Assembly: GCA_964007475.1 (NCBI GenBank)
Contig: CAXFZM010000296.1
Span: forward strand, 208,016-272,015
Direction of reading: 5' to 3'
Length of the DNA: 64,000 nucleotides
Source of the DNA: Hybos culiciformis
Lineage: Eukaryota > Arthropoda > Insecta > Diptera > Hybotidae
Shown here piece after piece: positions 1 to 10,043 of this stretch. How positions within the stretch are numbered: position 1 is the stretch's first letter; each line of letters opens with the position of its first letter. Both the position numbers and the translations under genes were made by a program. The notes beneath the pieces were generated by a model. The model was not told the DNA's origin and did no database searches. It was given only the letters and a program-made list of their open reading frames with translations.

Positions 1-334
1 CGAGAATTATCTCGGCCTTTAAAAATTAGACTAAATTTTTCACTGTTCAATTTTTCCAATTGTTTTTTGGTCGTCACACATTTTCCCAATCTTTCTGGTA
101 AAAATACTGCAAATCTTTCTTCACCATCTTGGAGATTAGCCATCAATTGGGTACCATATCTCGTCACTTGATGTACAAAATCATCAACATTATATGAATG
201 ATCCACAACCAAATCATCAAGATTTTTATAAGATGTTTTTCCACTTGCAACAGCTTGAATATGATCGAAGAAACTCTATTAAAAAGAAATAATTAGTAAA
301 AATAAAATTTAGACTTCTCAAAAAAACTTACCAT
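1..334 (-). CDS. Partial FLPxR-family protein, intron after the start codon
   Basis: An open frame runs from 275 to the left edge (about 92 residues) with no internal ATG. It becomes a sensible gene if a 56 bp GT-AG intron (276-331, donor GTAAGT, acceptor TTTAATAG) is removed, joining it in phase to an ATG at 332-334. The protein has a stretch rich in D and V, then RYGTQLMANL, FAVFLPERLGKC and LIFKGRD. The same order (FGNKMVADL, FLPDRVSKAY, IRFKGYE) occurs in the gene at 40852-41415 inside the Polinton-like element, which also has its first intron directly after ATG. I infer a common family; I do not know its function. It may belong to another mobile element lying off the left edge. The C-terminus is not in the window. 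Confidence 0.6.
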
Positions 335-795
335 TTTGAATATTTTTGTTTAAAAGTTGAAATTATAATTCTAACAATGAATAAAGTGCCAAATCTTTTA
401 TACCTAATTTTAAACACATACAAGTATATTTGGATAATACAAAAAAAAAAAAAAAAAAAAAAGTTAAAATCAGCATTTTTCACTTATGTACTGTCGAATT
501 TTATTTCCGCTCGGGGGGAGGTGTACAAATTCCTTTACACATATAGAAATAATCAATAATTTAATAAAAAATCAATCTCACAATTGAATGAAATGCATTG
601 TACAAATTCCTTTACACATACAGAAATAATCAATAATTTCATAAAAAATCAATCTCACAATTGAATGTAATGTATAATTTTCAAACATATATATATACAC
701 ACACACACACACACTTTATCAATTCTATTCTTTGTACTACAGCACTACATATTGTATTTGTCAGCAAAAAACGAATCCGCTTAAATATTCAGAAT
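335..795. other. AT-rich spacer with a 77 bp tandem duplication and AC microsatellite
   Basis: No gene seen. A 77 bp segment beginning GTACAAATTCCTTTACACAT is present twice in tandem (about 523-599 and 600-676). A poly-A run lies near 441-462 and an AT/AC microsatellite at 686-714. Confidence 0.7.
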
Positions 796-1140
796 TTCTG
801 TAGAATAGCTTAAATATTCAGAATACCCTATAATACGATCCGCAATTTGATTTAGGGTCTTCCTATAATACGGCTCCACAAGCTCCACCGGCTCCACCGT
901 CTCCACAGGGTCCACATGCTCCACATAATATGGCTCCACAATTTGGTTCAGGATCCCCATATAATACGGCTCCACCGGCTCCACATAATATATCTCCACA
1001 ATTTGGTCCAGGATCCCCCTATAATACGGCTCCACCGGCTCCACATAATATGGCTCCACAATTTGGTCCAGGATCACCCTATAATACGGCTCCACCGGCT
1101 CCACATAATATGGCTCCACAATTTGGTCCAGGATCCCCCT
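796..1140. repeat. 60 bp minisatellite encoding a Pro-rich 20-residue repeat
   Basis: Four units of exactly 60 bp occupy 901-1140, preceded by degenerate units back to about 800. On the + strand one frame reads a 20-residue repeat built from PQFGPGSPYNTAPPAPHNMA, open from about 833 to the stop just after 1140. Another + frame and one - frame are also open through the array, as expected when the unit is a multiple of 3 with no stop in those frames. There is no start context, signal peptide or flanking exon that I can tie to it. It could be a repetitive exon, but a non-coding minisatellite is at least as likely. Confidence 0.7.
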
Positions 1141-1960
1141 AAACTATCTACTATTGTATTTTTCCTGCAAAAAAAAATTTTTTTACGTCCAAAAATTAAT
1201 CCATAACATTTAAATAAATAAATAAAATTCTTTAAATATTAGAAGCTCTATAAGAACCGAAATTATTATATTTCTTTATATCAACGAGTATCTTCCAGTC
1301 ATTAAAGAAAACATTATTATTTTAAAAAAAATTAATTTTATTTAGTTGAAACAGAAAATCAAAAAAAAAAAAGGTAAGTTGTTACAAAATCACTCGTATC
1401 GGCAAATGATCTATTCATCCAAATATTGATTTTTACTTGTAAATAAAAATAAAGCAAAATAAAGGAAAAAATGTGTTAGTTAAAATCTCCTGTAAAATAG
1501 AAAATTATCATCCGTGTATTATTTTTATTACGAATTTTTTTGTATACACAATTTCATTTGTGTATTTAGCTTCAATATGATTTGTTATTTATTACTTTGT
1601 ATTGAGTTGAGTGCAAATGTAAAAATATGTTTACTAAACACATTGAAAATTTAAAGCTTTTTTATTTTGTTTCACTAATACCCTCACAAGAAAATACCAT
1701 TTTTTGAAATATCAAACTTAAAACACGATGTATGGAAGTTCACCATCTGATACTATATTCTTGATCTATGCTAAAACGCATGAGATTTTTTCTCAGAAAA
1801 ATAAGAATAAAATACTCAAAATACGACTCGAATTTGAAAAATGTACACAAAAAAATGAGTGCCATTAATAAAAACAAAATAATTTGGCGAGAAAATTTTA
1901 AATTCAAATTATTTTTTAGAAATCTTTCGTTTACAAATTATTTAAAACTAAATTTTTTTT
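1141..1960. other. AT-rich non-coding stretch
   Basis: No gene, RNA gene or mobile element recognised; only poly-A/T runs and short shadow frames. Confidence 0.6.
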
Positions 1961-1961
1961 T

Positions 1962-2385
1962 CAAAATAGGTAGCTTCGGTGAAGTAAAGATTACCTTCCA
2001 AAAAATTTTTGGGCAGGGAGCTACGGTTAGGTCGTGCCGGCGCAAAATACACAAAAAAAAATTTTTTTTTCAAAATAGGTAGCTTCGGTGAAATAAAGAT
2101 TACCTGCCGAAAAATTTCTGGGCAGAGAGCTACGGTTAGGTCGTGCCGGCGCAAAATACACAGAAAAAAAATGTTATTTCAAAATAGGTAGCTCCGTTAA
2201 AATAAAGATTACCAGCCAAAAAATTTTTGGGTAGGGAGCTACGGTTAGGTCGTGACGGCCCAAAATATACAAATTTTTTTTTTTTTTTTTCAAAATAGAT
2301 AGCTCCGTTAAAATAAAGATTACCAGCCGAAAAATTTTTGGATAGGAGCTACGGTTAGGTCGTGCTGGCACAAAATACACACGAA
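1962..2385. repeat. Four tandem units of a ~105-115 bp repeat
   Basis: Four imperfect units each start with CAAAATAGGTAGCT, continue with AAAGATTACC and GGAGCTACGGTTAGGTCGTG, and are separated by A/T homopolymers. Single degenerate copies recur at 24534-24600 and 27522-27588 inside the 2988 bp duplicated block, so it is a dispersed repeat. Immediately after it (2380-2450) is one truncated end of the MITE described at 28541-28786. Confidence 0.75.
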
Positions 2386-2599
2386 GCAGTGATAGGAACT
2401 TCCGAAAGAAGTTTATACTTAAAAGCTTTAAACTATGAAATAACAGTGGCTACAAATGAACATATTAAAAGGATTATAAATAAAAAATAAAGAAATAAAT
2501 AAAAAAAAATTTTGTTTTAATTAACTTTCCTTTTTTACCTAATATGTCACTTGTTTGTTGAATTGTTTTTGAGCTCTTATCAGTTAGATCAGGTATATA

Positions 2600-5150
2600 A
2601 GAAAGTTTTCTGTATTTATATTGCACGTTATTCTGTTTACTATTTTGTTCGCTGTTATTTTTTGGCTTGTCATATTTTACCTTGTTTATAATTTTGTTAA
2701 TTATATGTTTAGGACAACAATAGTTGTCAAGTATATTGCTAATACGTTTATAATTTTCCCTATGGTATTTTTTGTACTTAATCTTATAATTCTATGTGCA
2801 AGTGCTGAGTGAAAATTCAATAAACGTCCTAATGCTATTTCTTTCATGTACCAATTTGTCATTATTTTGCTATGATGTCTTATTAGTGTCATGTCCAGAA
2901 AATTGAAGCTGTTTGTTGTGCTGTTTTCGGTTTCAATTGTAAATTAGATTCTACCGTGTTGTTTGTTGAATATATCTAAAATCTCATTTTCCTTGCCTGA
3001 AGGTATTAATAAAATTAAGTCGTCTACATATTTCTTAATAACCTTAATCTCGAAGGTTAATTTTGGTAAGGTGTCATTTATTAAATCGTCCATGAAAAAC
3101 TGTGCTAATATACCAGATAAACTATCACCCATGGCTAGTCCATGTATTTGTTCATAGTATTTATTTTTGTACATGAAGAATTTTTGTTCAGTGCATAGAC
3201 GGATTGCTTGTAGAAATAGTTTTATGGATATTTTAGTATGTTTCTTGATTTCATTCCATCGATTAGTTATGCTTTTCATAGCTTCGTTAAGAGGGATATT
3301 AGTATAAAGAGGAAATTAGTTTATCGTTACTGAAAATATTAACTTGGTCTATGTATTTTTTTAATTCATATGAATTACTGACGTTATATATTTTAGTGTC
3401 TCGTACTTTTCTTAGAATTTCATTTAGGTACTTAGCTAGATTATATGTTGCTGTGTCTATAGTGCTAACAACTGGCCTAATGGGTAGATCGTGTTTGTGT
3501 ACTTTAATTGTACCATATATACCAGAGGTGTCAATAGCGTCGATCGCGATCTACCGGTCGATCGCGTAATGATTTTATGTCGATCGCCAATAAATATTCA
3601 TATTTCAGATATTTATTTCCTTTCAAATTACAAGAATCAAAAAAAATTTATCTAATTTTCCAAACATGTTGGCGCAATTAAAAAGTTCTGCTTCTGCTAA
3701 TTTTGATGAAAATAAATATATCAAAGAAATTAAGAACGTTATTGAAGGATTCGGTAACCGTTTCGAAGATTTAAAAAAAAAAACTTGATAATGTGGTTTT
3801 ATTTATATGAGTTTTCCATTTGATAGCAATATTAAAGCAAAAACCTTTCAACTATTTTTGATATGGATAATATTACACTTGAACCAGAATTTTATGATGA
3901 TATTTATATTAAAGCAAGAGCTTCCGAAAATTAATTCTGGAAATATTATTTAGCAGAAGATAAATATCCGAATGTAAAAAAATTTGCTAAAAATTTATAC
4001 GCCTGTTTTGTTTCGACATATTTGTGCGAAGGAGCATTTTCACAAATGAAAATAATAAAGTCGAAATACCGAATTAATTTAACAGACGAACACAATAAAA
4101 ATTGACTTCTCCTCTTACTACTACTTTTAGAAAAATTAGATCGCAGATGATTTTTACTGCGCGAAGTAGATCTTATAGAAAAATTAGTTGACACCTCTGA
4201 TATATACGATGTGGAATAGCTGATTGATTGTTAATCTATCTTTTATGTTCTCTTTAATGTATTTTTTATCACGTAATTCTTCAATTAATTCGGCTTTATA
4301 TAGTTTTTTGGTGGATCAAATACTTTGTATGTGTTTGTGTCTGCTAGATGTTCATCCATTTTTTGTTTGTAATCATCTTTGGTTGTTATCACAGACTTTT
4401 TTCTTTTATCACTGGGTATTACTAAAATATTAGCGTTATTTTTCATAAACTTATTCGTTGTTTTATAAGCTTCCATTATTTGTTTATGATGTATGTTTAA
4501 TGGTTTTTTGGATTTAATGTGAGATACAATTTGTTCACTAATGTCATTCCTCATTTTATTTGCGCAAATTTCATTATCTTCCTCCATTCCTTTAATTATT
4601 TCTTCAACTTCTGCAACTACTTCAATTATTGTCCCTTCTTGATTTTGATTTTCGGTTAGTGCAAATTCTTTTCCTAAAGAAAATATGTTTTGTACTGGTT
4701 GTGGGATTTTTGATTTGTCAAATTTATGCACCAGTTTTCAGTTTTAAATGTTTTCTCTCTTTTAGATATATGTGTGTCACGTTGTAATTTTTTCTGTAGT
4801 CGTTTTTTAGTGATTATAATAAGATGATTGTATTTTTCATTTTGAGTATCAATAAATGATATAAACAAATTTTCAATCAGTGTATTTTTCAATTTATTTT
4901 TAATTTTATCTAAATCTCTTTTGTATATACATTTTTGATAGTTAGCTAATTCAATTTCTATGTTTAGAAATTTCTTGGAGAACTCTTTTTTAAATTTATC
5001 TTTTATATGATTATGATTATTACGTTGGTCTAATAACGATTCAAAAACTTTATGTTTATCTGTTATAAATTTTGGTGTGGTATAATTATGTTTACTTTTA
5101 ATTAAATAATTTATTCGAGAATAACATAATTTTTTAACGTAATGCAATTT
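2600..5150 (-). pseudogene. Penelope-like retroelement, broken reverse transcriptase
   Basis: Fragments in order on the minus strand look like one Penelope-like element (PLE). A basic N-terminal part lies at 4674-5147 and a helical part at 4285-4731 (ILVIPSDKRKKSVI). A segment around 3300-3510 reads GTIKVHKHDLPIRPVVSTID, the PLE fingers signature. RT palm motifs QIHGLAMGDSLSGILAQF and KKYVDDLILL lie at 2944-3279, and a thumb-like stretch at 2701-2892 (LDMTLIRHHSK, TNWYMKE). The YVDD catalytic pair is intact, but several frameshifts or stops separate the pieces and a hAT copy sits in the middle. I saw no GIY-YIG endonuclease domain downstream, so the 3' end is probably truncated. This is a dead copy. 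Confidence 0.75.
3523..4199 (+). mobile_element. Internally deleted hAT transposon inside the Penelope-like element
   Basis: Terminal inverted repeats CAGAGGTGTCAA and TTGACACCTCTG are flanked by a perfect 8 bp duplication ATATATAC (3515-3522 and 4200-4207), the hAT hallmark. Inside, broken + strand coding remains: MLAQLKSSA near 3666, then DMDNITLEPEFYDD, then the hAT C-terminal dimerisation motif YLCEGAFSQMKIIKSKYR followed by LTDEH near 4005-4100. The transposase core with its catalytic residues is missing. Confidence 0.85.
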
Positions 5151-7080
5151 TTATAAATGTAAGTGTTTTTTTATATAAAATTTAATGTTTTTTTCCGTTA
5201 TGTAGTAATCCTTTAATTAATATATCTTTATCCGTTAAAATATAGGCATTGATAATGCACTAAGCAAAGTGCGAAATATTTGCAAAATTGGATAATAAAA
5301 TTATTTGATGTCAATGTAATACACGTCTTTTAGTTTTTATTCATTAAACAGGCTGACTGCTCCCAAAATTGACAACAAATTAACAGAATATCAAACAGCC
5401 AAAAAACAAAAATACAATTTAAATAAAATCACAATATAGTATTATAAAAAAAAAAAATTAAGTTTTTGCAAACATTTCTCAATTACAGAATTATTCGTAT
5501 TTATAAATTATACATCCAAATTTGCCAAAAAATCTTAATTTTCGGTCTCTATATGAATTTCGGAATTTATAGCGTAAGTTTCAATTGTTCCTATTTTATA
5601 GAAAACTTTTTTAGGAATAGGAAAACGAAAACAACATTAATTTCGAAGAATAATAAAAAGGACAAAGATAAGAAATAATTGAGATTTTTTTACTCAACCA
5701 TTTAAAAAAAGTATGACCTTATTTTTGATGCAATCCAGTCAAAAAAAAAAATGTCTAATCAAAAATTGCAGTTAAAAAATTCTTTAAAATTTTTCCTGTC
5801 AAACAAAACAATTTCCTGCCAGATACGCTGAAACTACTATATACTAAATTCTTTAGTAAAATTTCATTTTTATAAAGATTTTTGTCGATGATTGTTCTTC
5901 TATTCTTAAATCATCAAATTAAAAAGCTCAATAACAGATTTCTTTAACAAAAAAATTAAAGAAAAATTGTATCATAATTATCACCACATCGTCTTTAATC
6001 CTCGTTTAAAGCTGAGATTGAAAACAAATTATTTATAGAATTCCTTAAAATATTATAAAAGTAGCCCCCCTCTTAGTAGTGTATTCGCCTAAAGTCGATG
6101 AAGAAAATTTTTTTACTGTTTTGTTCAGTTTCATATTTCCTAATGTTAAAAAATTTAAAAGAAAAAAACTGCAATTTTATTTAATACCTTGTTCGCATTA
6201 TAATTTGAATTCCACTTATATTCCGGAAAACAAATTGCCGTTCGCATTACAAAATTTGATGAGAACTGGAATTTGATGGTGTGAAAAAAAAATTGAGAAA
6301 TAGAAAAAGTTTTTGTTGTTGAAAATCTTGACTTTTTATCTCGCTTTTTATCAATTTTTTTTGTTTTTTTTTTCATTTTGACTCAAATTTGACAAGAAAA
6401 TTGTTGCCAACTATAACAAAATTTCAAAAAATGAGTGAAAATAACTATAAATGTAGAATTCTAACCCTGACAAACTAGAATATGAAAGTGGAATATACAT
6501 ATTCCGGAATATTTTTTTATATGAAAAATCCAGTTCATATTTCTGAAATATTCCGGATAACAGCATATTCCACTAATATTCTCCTAATGCGAACACCATA
6601 TAAGCCTTAATGCGGGAGTATGAAACTCTTCGTAGGGTCGTGTAGATTTTCTTTCAATTCACTTCGTTATAATAAAAACGGAATTCTCTCAATTTTAACA
6701 ATATTTCAAAGTTATTCCAAAGTTTTATGGCTAAAATAATCCAATATGAAATACGAAATGTAAAATAATCCAAGTTTAGTCCAATATAAAACGACACCAC
6801 TGGTTCGTGTGTATAGGATCATTAAATTTTTATTATTATTAACGATTCAAATAACGCAAAATAGGCTGTTAATCTACCTAATTTGAATTGAGCAGGGATG
6901 TATTAGTGATTGATTGGTAAAGAAAGGTATAATTGATTTATATCACGAATGATGGCGCTTGCGCAGGCGGTAATTTAAATAATTCGTTATAGGAAAAAAA
7001 AAAATAACCAAAAAAAATATTAGAAACATTTTTAAGCACGCCGATACAAAATATTAAAATGCGACGCAATGCGTACGCAT
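5151..7080. other. AT-rich non-coding stretch
   Basis: No coding region recognised. Around 6190-6600 there are short inverted motifs built on ATTCCGGAATA and GAATATTCC, possibly a degraded MITE. Nothing else could be supported. Confidence 0.5.
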
Positions 7081-7256
7081 GTTATAATTAGTTTAGAAAT
7101 AAAAAGGCGATCTTTTTATAAACGTAAACTTTATTATTTGAATTCCAAAGTAGAACTGATTTTTACATTTTAATAGAGCTTTTATTTTAAACTTAATAAC
7201 ATAATAAGCAAATAAAGATCTGATAAAATTAAAGGATCATATTACAATTAAATTAT
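7081..7256 (-). repeat. Errantivirus 3' LTR
   Basis: Direct repeat of 30236-30411, 176 bp, with three substitutions between the copies. It lies just downstream (minus strand) of the env C-terminus, separated by about 200 bp containing purine-rich stretches. Confidence 0.85.
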
Positions 7257-7455
7257 AAAAGTATAATTATGGAAGTTAGTAAAACTTAAAAATGAAAAGT
7301 AAGCTAAATTGTGTGGGAATAAGAATGAAGGCAAAATTGAATGGGAATAATTTTGTGGGAATATATAATAAAACAAATAAGTTAAATATATGAAGTTGGA
7401 GACATCTTCATATTACTCCTCCCTTCTTAGAAGAGTCCATAGGGACGGTCATTAG

Positions 7456-10035
7456 TTACTCATCAATGGATCCGGCTGAGTGTGTGTGTTGATGACGAAT
7501 CGATGCTAATTTTCTAAATTTACTTTGAGTTGGTACTTGTTGATTCTTCGTTGTTGTTTCTTCGACGGGTTGGATTACTTGAAGTCTTGTCTTGCGATTT
7601 GTATATATTTTATAAATTACCAATAGAATAATTACAACTATACATCCAACTACCATGACCCAAACATAGTTCAAGTGTAGAGGTATGCTTTGAAGGCTGA
7701 TTTGGCGAATATTTTGTTGCTCCTTATAAATTTTGTGAATTTCGCTGAGAGGAATGTTGTCTAAAATAAGTTGATTTGAATTACGAGTAACTGTAGTAGA
7801 TTTAGCTGTTTTTATATTTGGTAGCAATAATGGATGAGACGAAATAATATTTTCATTGTTAGTGTACGAATTCATAGTGGTTTGAAAACTGCAGTTTGTT
7901 AGTAGATCTAACAAAAATACTCCCTTGACTGTGGTAAAGTCTATTGATTTGCATTTGAGCTGAAGCTTTGTTTCGATGGGAAAAATGCCAATATAGTGGT
8001 TGCTTGAATTTTTTTCAATTACTTGTGTTTTTACATCTACAGGTACAAAATTACATGATGTCGAATAATTTTCTGTGAGTTGAAGTATGTCGTGAATACA
8101 ATCGCAGCTGTTTTGTTGTTCGAATGGCTTTATCTCATTACATAAAAACATTGGTTACATGTTTTTGCATTCATCTTCGTTGAAGTAATAATTTTTTTTT
8201 TCTATTGACAAATATGGTTTGGAAGGAATTATGATTTTTTGGTGTTTGTTTCGAATAGCGTACAAGTGGTAAAATGTATAATTTTCTGAATACGTTATTG
8301 GAATATGAATTAAAAATACTATTTTATCATTTGAAGTGTAAGCTTCGACATTTAAAAGGTTGTAATATCTGTTAATGTTTGAAGTTTCACCGCCAAAAAC
8401 AACTTATCTGGAGAATAATATTCTAAAAGTTTTATTATCATGTGTTCCAAATCTTTATGTGTTAAAATACTGTTATGTAAGATTTTAAGTCTTGCAAAAG
8501 AAATTGCTTTTTCTAAATTGTTCAATGTATTTAATATTATATTGATAACTATTGAAATTTCATTCAGCACGATTTCAATTTCTAGGAATCTTTCGTAATC
8601 GGAAGAGCTCATTTTTTAAATTTCATTAATTTTAGTTATTACTAGTCGAAATACCCGGCTTCGCACGGTAGTCCCGAACTTATATTAATATCAAAACGCT
8701 TTAATCCAGATTTTGTGCACTAAAAAAAAAGAATTTCAAAATTTGTTAATAGCCACTTCCCGGTGCCTTAACACATCCAGTCTTCTAAATAGTCGATTCG
8801 GGTCCAACGCTATAATATTTTATCGGAATATACCTAAATTCCAAAACCGCCTTCCGTCGGACTCGGATCCTCGGGTAGCCCCCCGTCGGTGCCTCGGATC
8901 AAAAATTTGTAGTACCCTATAACCATCTCGGATCTCTAGGCTCCATATTTTGAAAATCCCAAAATTTCGAAATTTGTTGTATAGCCCCCCAATTGAGCCC
9001 TGGGACAACGGTTGGGAGCCTCTCAACATCCAGTTTTTTTAAACAGGCTTTTCGGGTCTAACGCTAATATATTGTATTGGAATATACCTAAATTTGAAAA
9101 CTGGCTTCCAAGGTAGCCCCCCCGTCGGGGCTCGGATCAAAATTTCTAGTACTCTATAACCATCTCGGGTCCTAATGCTACTTAACTTCAAAATTTTAAA
9201 ATTTCGAAATTTGTTGTATAGCCCCCTCCCCCCCACCAATTGAGCCCTGGGACAACGGTTGGGGGAATATCAACATCCAGTTTTTCAAAAAGGGTTTTCG
9301 AATCCAACGCTACTATATTTTATTGGAATATACCTAAATTTCAAAATCGACTTCTGAGGTAGCCCCCCCGCCGGGGCTTCGGATCAAAATTTCTAGTACC
9401 CTATAACCATCCCGGGCCCAATGATACTGAAGTTCAAAATTTCAGCCAAATCGGTCTAGCGGTTTAGGCGTGATTGAGGACAGTGGACATAGGACAGTGG
9501 ACAGGGGACAGAGGACAGAGAAACAGAGAATTTTCATTTTTATTTATTAGATACAGTGTTCATTACGATTTATTAAGCTTAAAGTTTTATTGTAATTCTC
9601 TATTATTTTGGTATTTAACGAAATTTGCTTATTTAGAGTGGAAGCAATTTTATTTTGATTAGAGTTTAGGATTTTAATCGCATTGTCATATTTTTCACCA
9701 TATTCTGAGTCTAAATTTCCAGTAATGCTTTTAAAAATAGATCCCAATCCATTTATAACTCCTCTTTTCATTTTTCTGTTAGGAGTTTGATAAAGCGCGA
9801 TTAATTTTTCGTTTTCTATGTTTAGCTGATGTGAAATGAGTGATTTTGTTTTTTCGAATTTCGCAGCAAAGTTGCTTCCAATATTAGCTAATTCTATTTC
9901 GTTTAATTCTTTTGTAAGGAAATTTAATTCTTGTTCAATAGGGAAAAGTTCGAAATAATGAATAAATGTATGTGATGTTGAAACTATTTTTGCATATCCT
10001 AGTTTGAATGGAAGGATGCCCGGATTAGAGTCCAA
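7456..10035 (-). pseudogene. env: Errantivirus envelope gene, split by a Helitron
   Basis: This is an old endogenous copy of an insect retrovirus-like env. The N-terminal part (9547-10035) carries a furin-type cleavage site RKMKR followed by the errantivirus fusion-region signature GVINGLGSIFKSITGNLD and a helical segment. The frame is then interrupted by the Helitron at 8642-9551. Beyond it coding resumes (8352-8612 and on to 7456). It includes cysteine-bearing ectodomain sequence and ends with a membrane anchor near residues 165-190 of the last fragment (VWVMVVGCIVVIILLVIYKI) and a short basic tail. At least two in-frame stops (near 8612 and 8351) and one near 8151 break the gene in addition to the Helitron. 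It cannot make a full protein as shown. Confidence 0.85.
8642..9551 (-). mobile_element. Non-autonomous Helitron inserted in env
   Basis: On the minus strand the element starts TCTAATAAATAAAAATGAAA (host A before it). It ends with a GC-rich hairpin region followed by GGGTATTTCGACTAG and then host T. A|TC...CTAG|T with a hairpin just before CTAG is the Helitron signature, and there is no target duplication. Its body is more GC-rich than its surroundings. It consists mainly of about 2.7 tandem units of ~246 bp (starting near 8779, 9027 and 9272) plus a GGACAGTGGACA stretch. No Rep/helicase gene is present. Confidence 0.8.
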
Positions 10036-10043
10036 ATTTTAAT

